IMG/VR virus record: IMGVR_UViG_3300006803_000127
Coordinates: 1 to 20,211 of that record
Reading direction: 5' to 3' (one strand)
DNA from: a virus
Length of the DNA: 20,211 nucleotides
Both the position numbers and the translations under genes were made by a program. Of the stretch, positions 1 through 7,056 are shown piece after piece; positions within the stretch are counted from its first letter, which is position 1; every line of letters begins with the position of its first letter. Below the pieces are notes generated by a model, which saw nothing but the letters and a program-made list of their open reading frames with translations, did no database searches and was not told the DNA's origin.

Positions 1-1694
1 CCTTCGTTTACCCAAGGATTTACTTCACGGACGGAGATGTTGGAAACAGTACCATTAAAGCTATCTGAATACACAAAGAGTTCCGCTACACCTATTATCC
101 AAGTGTTCGCCATAAAAATATAAGAATAAGTACCTACTCCATTTTCAAATACCAGACCTGTGCCGTCAAAAGGCAAGGTGACACTTCCCGAAGATACGCT
201 GTCAATAGTAATTTCTGCTTTGTAGAACTTGTTGTTTTCTAGGGGATCAGACGCATCAAAACCCATAAACCCTACCGTACCGTCTGATGTATATGTACCG
301 TCTCCGTTGTCCGTCCAGCCTCCATCATTTCTCTCTAACGGCCCAGCCCACAACTCAAACCCAAGCGGGTTAACTTGTGCGCCTTGCTCAATGTCGTAGA
401 GGTGGTGGCCTACGCGCGGTTCGTTGATAGCAGCAGTTTGCAAAATACCACTGGCATCAGTGTAAGTGGCTGTAGATGCACGGGCGTGAGTAGTAGCACT
501 CACAAGGTCCGTAGCTGTGCCGCCAGTGAAGTAACTACCCTCATCGAAAACTAGAGTTAGATCAGGGTAGAAGCCATTTTCTACATAAAAGATCAATGGG
601 TTGTTTGTTAGTATCGCCCGTGCCGAAGTTCCAGCTAGGAGACGTTCTGTTGTGTCGTACCACCCAGTAGGTAGAGGCGTAAGGGAAGCGGGCCATAAGA
701 TTTCAGAATTTAATGGTGTTATAACTCCATTAATGAGAGATGTCGCCGCGAGAGCATCAGTAAGCGCTGTCTCAACAGTTACCACATTCGCAGCCGTAGA
801 TACTACGTCAGCACCCGTCTGCACACGGTCAGCGGCTGTATTAACCGTATCAGCTTCCGTGAGAAGTAGATCAGCTGCCACTGCGGCTTTGTCGATAGCC
901 ACCTGTGCTGCGTCAGCAGACGTTGCGATCTGGTCTAAGTTGGTCTGCACAAGGTCCGCCGCCGTAGCGGCTGCATCTGCTGCTGTGGCAAGCGTATCAA
1001 GATTGGTTTGCACAAGGTCCGCTGCAACCTGTGCTGCATCTGCCGCGACTTGCGTTTGATCTGCATCTGTTTGCACAAGGTCCGCTGCAACTTGCGCCGC
1101 ATCCCCTGATGCTGCAAGCTGATCAATGTTTGTCTGCACAAGATCAGCCGCAACCTGTATGCGGTCAGCCGCGACTTGTGCCGTGTCGATCACAACTTGG
1201 GCCGCTGCTGCATTTGTCGCATTGATGTCTGGAACAGTTGGGCCATTTCCCCATCCGCTTGCCGTTCCGATCACAACCGCGTCCACAACAGGATCATCAA
1301 TCACAAGATCACGATTTATAGAACTGACCGGAAGCTTTGGCGATCTGCCGCTGCCTTCTGTCTTTTCTTGGAAGATTGCATAAACGCGATCCAACTCGAC
1401 ACTTAAACCACTTTTATCAATCGGGTCTTGCGTCGTGCGCCATTCATTTGTGCTTGAAACAACCGAAACTGTAACATTCGAAACAGCCACATCAAGCGTC
1501 AGGTTGTTTCCTGTCGTTCCGTAAAGATCAGATTGCAAGATTGTGTAAGCCGTTGTCTCAACATCATCGATCAGGACAATCACATCATCCTCATCCTGAA
1601 ATGGAAACGGAATATCAAAGGGACCATCGTCAGGCGTTACGCCAACCGCATAGTTTGCGACCCGTGGAAATTCTGCGTCGTTAATAATAGTCAT
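1..1694 (-). CDS. Tail fibre protein (partial, C-terminus beyond the window)
   Basis: The reading frame is open from an ATG at 1694 to the window's left edge, giving about 564 residues without a stop. The start follows AAGGTGG with about 8 nt spacing. The N-terminal 150 residues carry a motif ending DGPFDIPFPF and then beta-rich sequence, as in the T7 gp17-type N-terminal region that attaches the fibre to the tail. Residues 182-307 are six 21-residue Ala/Asp-rich repeats (AADLVQT...), probably an alpha-helical coiled-coil shaft. After them comes RASTATYTDASGILQTA, a module I recognise from many phage fibre and receptor proteins. Then follows a beta-sandwich-like stretch (GWTDNGDGTYTSDG ... 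VSNISVREV) resembling carbohydrate-binding domains. Likely role: trimeric host-surface receptor binding. It is the last visible gene of the late operon, 67 nt downstream of the gp16-like gene. The receptor and full length cannot be judged. Confidence 0.88.
   Translation of the reverse strand, partial: MTIINDAEFPRVANYAVGVTPDDGPFDIPFPFQDEDDVIVLIDDVETTAYTILQSDLYGTTGNNLTLDVAVSNVTVSVVSSTNEWRTTQDPIDKSGLSVELDRVYAIFQEKTEGSGRSPKLPVSSINRDLVIDDPVVDAVVIGTASGWGNGPTVPDINATNAAAAQVVIDTAQVAADRIQVAADLVQTNIDQLAASGDAAQVAADLVQTDADQTQVAADAAQVAADLVQTNLDTLATAADAAATAADLVQTNLDQIATSADAAQVAIDKAAVAADLLLTEADTVNTAADRVQTGADVVSTAANVVTVETALTDALAATSLINGVITPLNSEILWPASLTPLPTGWYDTTERLLAGTSARAILTNNPLIFYVENGFYPDLTLVFDEGSYFTGGTATDLVSATTHARASTATYTDASGILQTAAINEPRVGHHLYDIEQGAQVNPLGFELWAGPLERNDGGWTDNGDGTYTSDGTVGFMGFDASDPLENNKFYKAEITIDSVSSGSVTLPFDGTGLVFENGVGTYSYIFMANTWIIGVAELFVYSDSFNGTVSNISVREVNPWVNE
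774..1151 (-). repeat. Six tandem 63-bp units (21-residue repeats) in the tail fibre gene
   Basis: Four copies of TGCACAAG (plus strand) start at 946, 1009, 1072 and 1135, exactly 63 bp apart, and a diverged fifth (TGCACACG) lies at 820, a further 126 bp away. In translation this gives six 21-residue units (three heptads each) at fibre residues 182-307. The consensus is AADLVQTNxD, five variable residues, then ADAAQV. Units 1-4 are close copies; units 5 and 6, further downstream in the fibre, are more diverged. Similar repeats flank the array upstream (QVAADRIQV). The exact period suggests expansion by duplication, and the heptad pattern suggests a trimeric coiled-coil shaft. Confidence 0.9.
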
Positions 1695-1761
1695 GTCCGT
1701 TCCACCTTTTTAGTTTCCAACTGGCAGATTGGATGCTGCCCGAATGCTATGCTTTTCATTT

Positions 1762-4700
1762 TCACCGGTCTACCCCAGCCATGTTTCTCTCTAAACCGTC
1801 TACCAGCTTATCCATCGTGTCTCTCAACAAAATATGCCCACCAATGACAGGCATTGCCCAGCGCGCTTGGTTTGCGCCAGCCGGATTGCCTTGAAGTAAA
1901 TTGGCTGAACCCTTCACCGCGTTGGCAACAACTTGTGGACCAGCGCCAGCAAAGTCGAGCAATGCGTCTGTTCCGCTTGGCATATAGCCGTGCTTGGGAT
2001 CGAAGGGGAATGGATTTGAACCCGTCAAACCTATCGCACCTGTCTGGAACTTGTCACCATACATCGGCAACACGCCCATGATCCCAGATTGATCAATGGC
2101 CCGCCACAAGCGTTCGTCCATACCCTTTTCCGACCATTTCTCATCACCGGATCGCATGGCTGCGTTCATATACGCCAGACCAACAATAGAGGCGATGCCA
2201 GAGGCAACCTTCATCGAAGGCTCATCCATGCCAGCAATCATGATCTTGTTTGTAGCTGCCAGTGCGTAATTCCAGAATGAGAACGGCAAAGACAAAAGAC
2301 CAGAGTGAACCCGCCAGAAGTCGCCAGCATCCTCAAGGTCAGCCTTTTTGGCGTATTTATCCACCAGTGCATTCTTTCGAATGAACATCGTGCCATCCAC
2401 AATGATTGGCTTGTCTGCTGCACTTGCCAAGAGGATCGTGTTTTCGTTTGCCTGACCAATGGCTGCGCGAAACTTTGTCACCAGCTCCTCATCGCCCCAG
2501 GCTTGTGTGTTCGCCTGCCAATGTCCGCCTTCGACCTGTTCAATCGGTTCACGCGCCATGCGCTTTGCATCTGCTTCACTAATTCCAAAACGTGCAAGCT
2601 TTGCCATTTTGTCCGAGCGGAGAGTCCCCCCCCCTACCTCGTCAATCGCTTCTACAAAATCATGAACCTGAATAGCTGCATCGATCTCTTTCAACCTTGC
2701 TGTGAAAGGTGACAGACCGGACCATACAAACATTTTGCTGCCCATTGTCCGCATTGTCCGTTCAAAAGGCGTAATGTGAATTGGATCAAGACCCGTTTCT
2801 GCAAATGCCGCAAGTGCCGTGCCTTCCTGAACGTCCATCATGCCGCCCGCCAGTTTCAACTCGTCGGCGTTATTTCGGAAAGCCTGCTTTGTAACTTCAT
2901 CCATTTGACCAAAGGCTGTGCGAAACGTCCGCTTTAGCCCGTGCCGCATGACCAACATGCCAGTTTCTTGAACCGCATTCAGACCGGAAGACCCAAGGAA
3001 TGTTGCCATCGCCCAATTCTTCATGATCCCTGCTGCGCGGTTGTCGCCCCGTTCTGGGTTGCGAGCCACGCGGTTCAATACGCGATCAGCAGAAAACTTG
3101 ATGTCCCTTTCCATTTTGTTCCAGTGACGGTCAAAGTCGAGGTCTTCCTTGTCGCGCATTTTAACAAAGGCATCATTCAGCCTGTCAATTTCTGAACTGT
3201 TTAGATTGATCTGTGGCGCATCATCACCAAGATCATCTTTCAGGTGCTTGTTTGCGAATTCGACAAACTCGCTCATCGTGTCGTTGCCGCCGCGACGTGA
3301 CCAGTACCCAAAGACCTTTGCGATGTATTCTTCTTCTGCTGGCATCATGCGGCCGGAAGCTTTCATTGCTTCCCAATCTTTGGCATATCTGCCTTTGATT
3401 TTGAGCAAGTCTTCGAACTTCTTTGCCGAACTCGCGATGCGCAAATAAGACAGACGCTTCATCAATCCGGCTTCTGACCAGATTGCATGAAATGCTTCGT
3501 GATAAACGGTATCGATCCCCGCTTCGGGATGGATATACATCGTGCGCTGAGATGCGTCGTAATACCCGTTCAACTTTTTACCTGTTTCGCCAGATACTTT
3601 GACGTTATTTGGATCATTCTTTGACATGCGGCGCACCGCCACATGCGGCAAGCCCATTTTATCCAACGCAGCGCGATACGCTGGATGCTCATCTGTAAAA
3701 TCTTGATCAACAGGACGTGCCAGACGCTTATCCCAAGCTATGCGTTCAGCTTGCTTGGTCCGCATTAAAGCTTCCGCGAACCCATCCCGCGATGAAACGC
3801 CATCCACCGGACGCGCAAATGTGCGCGCCATTTCAATCGCTGGACCCATGCGCTCTGAGTAGACTTTCTGGACCATTGCGTAATCTGTTTCGATGAAGTC
3901 CGCGATGCCATTGCCGTTTGGTCCTTCTGCAAGAAGATGAGAGTTTGGTATGTCGAACTGACGGGTTCTGCCAAACGCAGGACGGTTTGGCTCACGCATC
4001 ATCATCAGCTCGTCTGGCTCTGCCTCGTCAAGGATTTTGGCAATCATTTCATCCGCGCGCTTGTCTACAGATTTTGCATCCGTTGCGGCTTTTACCCGCT
4101 CCCATTGGCTGCGATCTGGCGCTGCGTCCCTGCGCTTGCGCAACTCATCGATGCGGTACTTCGGCGCGTTCAGACTGCGAAGGCGAACAATCTCCTCTGT
4201 GATTTCATCCTTGCCCGGTTTCCAAACATCCATCCAAGGCTGCTGGCGCATCCAAGGCTTAACCACATTCTCTTTGAAGGCTTGGCGATGCTGCTTGATC
4301 CGGCTTTGCAGAAAGACCCGCGTGAAGTAATCCTCTTTTGGCTCATCTTCGGCGCGTGAAATGGCCTTTTTGATTTCTTCCATTTCCGCAACTGCATCAT
4401 CACTTTTGGCAATGCCCTCACGCAGATTGCGCAGACGTTGCTTGAGCAATTTAGCGTTGCCGATTACGCCGACCTCGCGGGCCACCATCAGATATTCTTC
4501 ATTCGCATTGCGCAAATGCTGCACCATCTGGTCCATTTCTGGAACGCCAGTCTTTTTGCCAGTGATCAGCGACTTGGAAACAATGTTGCGCCACTCTTGC
4601 GGCGTGACTGCTGCGCTTCCGTCTTTGCGCTTGCTGTTCTTGCGGGCAACCATGTTGCGCAAGTCCACGTCGCCAATGACCTTTACATCGTCATAGCCAA

Positions 4701-7056
4701 GATATTTGTTGTAAAGTTCCCGCTCGTGATCAAGCACCTGCCGTGTCACGCCATTCCAGCGCCGCCTGCGTGCGTAAACGCTTGGACCTAATGTGAGGCC
4801 CCGCGCATCAGTAGCGCGCGCGTAGGCCCCGTCAGCGATAAGCAGATCGATCAAGTCCCGCGCTTCCCCTGACAAAGCATTTCTGTGAATGCGCTTGTAG
4901 GGGCTGTCAGTCATGCGGGCGATGAATTCCAGCTTTTTGCTCTGCAAGATTTTGTTGTTTTCAATGCGCCACTTCTCAAGACCCTCTTGAGCCTTTAGGC
5001 CAGCCACTTCCTTTGCCCGCGCAATCTGGTTTTTGTACGATTGCGGCAGAACATCATCCAGCCTGTACCCCATACCAGAAAGCTTCGCGCGCAAGAGGTT
5101 TTCAAACTCCTCGCCATCACGCGCCTTGCCAGCAATTTCGTTTGAAGCCCTGACAATTTCCTCAAGGTCTTCTGCGCTTCTTATCTTCTTGGCGTCGATA
5201 GGAATGCTGTCAAAACGACCAAAGTTTGCGTTGCCCTTTTGCGGCCCAGCAAGAACAGTTTCACCCTCGTTCATTGCCTTTGTGGCTGCATCCGCATTGA
5301 ACGCGAAGTCGTCGCCTTTATTGGCGAGAAGGTTTTCACCCTGTACGTTTTTATTGATCTTCTTGGAAAGTGCGTCGAACTCTGCTGCCTGTTGGATTTT
5401 GAATTCACGGAATGCCGTGACGTTCTCAAACGTATCATCACCAGCTTTTGTCAGCGCTTTGTAACCTCTGATCATCGCTTCTTCGTTCACAATGACTTCG
5501 CCACCGACAACGCGCACCATCGGCGCTTCCGCCGCCGCAGCTCGTCCTGTTGGCACAGCTTCTCCTTGTGCCAAAATGCGCCCACCACTCGGATCAGCTT
5601 TGACCGTGTATGACCGTCCGCCTGCGCTTAAATTGGTTGAACCCACCGTGCCGCGTGCAATGTTTACTTCTCCGGCAAGAGTATCAAGTTGACGTGTAAT
5701 GCCACGGGCTTCAACACCAGCAATGCCGCCACCAATAAACCCTCCAAGAAGTGTCGCCATGCCGACCCGCACAAGACCTTCCTCGAAGGTCGCAGACGGG
5801 CTGACGTTGTGCCGCGCAAGTTCTGCACCGACCTCGAAAGCACCAGACGCAGCGCCAGCTTTTGTCATGCCGCGCACAAATGCGCTTCCCCCGCTTCTCA
5901 ATGCGGAATAGCCAATGCCCGCCGGAACGCCCATGCTTAGAATTGTGTCTGGCGAGATCATTGCGCCCGCAAAGTCGGCCATCCAATTTTCATTGATGCC
6001 CATTCTTTGACGCCGCTGCGCATCTTTTGTGTAGACGTTTTCAAGATACTTGAAGTGATCTTCGTTTTTCGCAGCCGCGAACCAAGATAAATCCTTGCCG
6101 CCGTACCCCCCCACCATTGCCCGATCAACGCCGGAAAATCCTTGCTCTCGTTCAAATGCTGCTGCTGCAAAAGACATTCCGACATATCGCGGGATGTTGG
6201 CGTTATCCATCACGCCATCAGTAAAAGCTTGCGCAGCCCCGCCGTGAATGATTGGCGCAGAACCAGACCCGCGCGTTATCCCATATCGGGATACCGGATC
6301 GATTTCCGCAGGTTCCGAAGCTCCACTAAGGTAATCTTTGCCAGTTCCCATCCATGCGTCGGTGCGCGCTTTGATGTCATAATCAGGATCAGACCAAGAT
6401 ACGGAAATGCCGCGATGCACATTGCTGTGGTTATTTGCGTCAATCCTCGCGCTTGTTGTCGGCACAAACTCATTCACACCGATATAGTCGGAAAACACTG
6501 GCACAAAGTCAGCATCCGCCATTGCCTGCTCGACCATCATTGGATTGACTTTGGACCGACTTGGGTTTGTCGAGACGCCTCCGTAATAGGCTGAACCTCG
6601 CCATACGGGACTACCCTGCCCGTTATATCCAGATTGCAGAACAGGCATCGAAGCCCATTCCTTCGCAATGTTTGTTCCGAATTCAGCCGCACTGATCCGT
6701 CCAGCTTGGTAATCAGACAGCCCGCGCCTTTCGAGCAATGTCATTGCGATCTGGTCTTGCCCAGCACCATCAAACATCATGTTCGGATCTACTTTGCCGC
6801 TCCGCACAAGCCCGTTCAGCGTTTTGTAGACAATTTGCACCGCCCCCGCCGCTGTAAACTGCTGCGCTCTTGGAAGGCTAAAGTTTTGACGCTGCTGATC
6901 CAGCACTTGCTGCACCGTCATTTGCGTGAGCGGCGTGTTTCCGCGATAGGCGGTTTTCAAATTCCAAGTGTCATAGGCGCGCGGATCGATGCGCCCATCT
7001 TGACCCATCCCGAACGAAGTCTCTGCGTTGTAAATAATGCTGAGAAGGTTATCCAT
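1762..7056 (-). CDS. Giant internal virion/ejection protein (T7 gp16-like) with lysozyme and zinc-peptidase signatures
   Basis: This 1764-residue protein follows the gp15-like gene with a TAATG stop/start overlap; AAAGGG lies about 10 nt upstream of the ATG. Residues 1-140 match the lambda R endolysin/GH104 pattern: NAET with a probable catalytic Glu12, AAGAVQIVYKTL (69-80), AGQDQIAMTLLERRG (98-112) and EWASMP (133-138). Residues about 365-455 are Gly/Ala-rich and hydrophobic (LLGGFIGGGIAGV), a candidate membrane-inserting segment. The middle (about 700-1080) is charged and helical. HEAFH at 1186-1190, followed by Glu1241-1243 about 50 residues later, is a zincin metallopeptidase signature. 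A second hydrophobic stretch lies near 1605-1635. By position and size it is the gp16-type ejectosome component, probably packaged in the head and injected to degrade peptidoglycan and form a DNA channel. A G9 tract encodes Gly1475-1477. Ejection role likely; peptidase activity inferred from the motif only. Confidence 0.85.
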   Translation of the reverse strand: MDNLLSIIYNAETSFGMGQDGRIDPRAYDTWNLKTAYRGNTPLTQMTVQQVLDQQRQNFSLPRAQQFTAAGAVQIVYKTLNGLVRSGKVDPNMMFDGAGQDQIAMTLLERRGLSDYQAGRISAAEFGTNIAKEWASMPVLQSGYNGQGSPVWRGSAYYGGVSTNPSRSKVNPMMVEQAMADADFVPVFSDYIGVNEFVPTTSARIDANNHSNVHRGISVSWSDPDYDIKARTDAWMGTGKDYLSGASEPAEIDPVSRYGITRGSGSAPIIHGGAAQAFTDGVMDNANIPRYVGMSFAAAAFEREQGFSGVDRAMVGGYGGKDLSWFAAAKNEDHFKYLENVYTKDAQRRQRMGINENWMADFAGAMISPDTILSMGVPAGIGYSALRSGGSAFVRGMTKAGAASGAFEVGAELARHNVSPSATFEEGLVRVGMATLLGGFIGGGIAGVEARGITRQLDTLAGEVNIARGTVGSTNLSAGGRSYTVKADPSGGRILAQGEAVPTGRAAAAEAPMVRVVGGEVIVNEEAMIRGYKALTKAGDDTFENVTAFREFKIQQAAEFDALSKKINKNVQGENLLANKGDDFAFNADAATKAMNEGETVLAGPQKGNANFGRFDSIPIDAKKIRSAEDLEEIVRASNEIAGKARDGEEFENLLRAKLSGMGYRLDDVLPQSYKNQIARAKEVAGLKAQEGLEKWRIENNKILQSKKLEFIARMTDSPYKRIHRNALSGEARDLIDLLIADGAYARATDARGLTLGPSVYARRRRWNGVTRQVLDHERELYNKYLGYDDVKVIGDVDLRNMVARKNSKRKDGSAAVTPQEWRNIVSKSLITGKKTGVPEMDQMVQHLRNANEEYLMVAREVGVIGNAKLLKQRLRNLREGIAKSDDAVAEMEEIKKAISRAEDEPKEDYFTRVFLQSRIKQHRQAFKENVVKPWMRQQPWMDVWKPGKDEITEEIVRLRSLNAPKYRIDELRKRRDAAPDRSQWERVKAATDAKSVDKRADEMIAKILDEAEPDELMMMREPNRPAFGRTRQFDIPNSHLLAEGPNGNGIADFIETDYAMVQKVYSERMGPAIEMARTFARPVDGVSSRDGFAEALMRTKQAERIAWDKRLARPVDQDFTDEHPAYRAALDKMGLPHVAVRRMSKNDPNNVKVSGETGKKLNGYYDASQRTMYIHPEAGIDTVYHEAFHAIWSEAGLMKRLSYLRIASSAKKFEDLLKIKGRYAKDWEAMKASGRMMPAEEEYIAKVFGYWSRRGGNDTMSEFVEFANKHLKDDLGDDAPQINLNSSEIDRLNDAFVKMRDKEDLDFDRHWNKMERDIKFSADRVLNRVARNPERGDNRAAGIMKNWAMATFLGSSGLNAVQETGMLVMRHGLKRTFRTAFGQMDEVTKQAFRNNADELKLAGGMMDVQEGTALAAFAETGLDPIHITPFERTMRTMGSKMFVWSGLSPFTARLKEIDAAIQVHDFVEAIDEVGGGTLRSDKMAKLARFGISEADAKRMAREPIEQVEGGHWQANTQAWGDEELVTKFRAAIGQANENTILLASAADKPIIVDGTMFIRKNALVDKYAKKADLEDAGDFWRVHSGLLSLPFSFWNYALAATNKIMIAGMDEPSMKVASGIASIVGLAYMNAAMRSGDEKWSEKGMDERLWRAIDQSGIMGVLPMYGDKFQTGAIGLTGSNPFPFDPKHGYMPSGTDALLDFAGAGPQVVANAVKGSANLLQGNPAGANQARWAMPVIGGHILLRDTMDKLVDGLERNMAGVDR

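Noticed and set aside
601-1059. Plus-strand open frame over the fibre repeats with a repetitive translation (CTRSAA...).
   Set aside because: It is the antisense reading of the 63-bp coding repeat; repetition comes from the fibre gene.
774-1151. Regularly spaced short repeats that might suggest a CRISPR array.
   Set aside because: The whole 63-bp unit is similar, the array is inside an open fibre gene and translates to heptad-type repeats, with no unique spacers.
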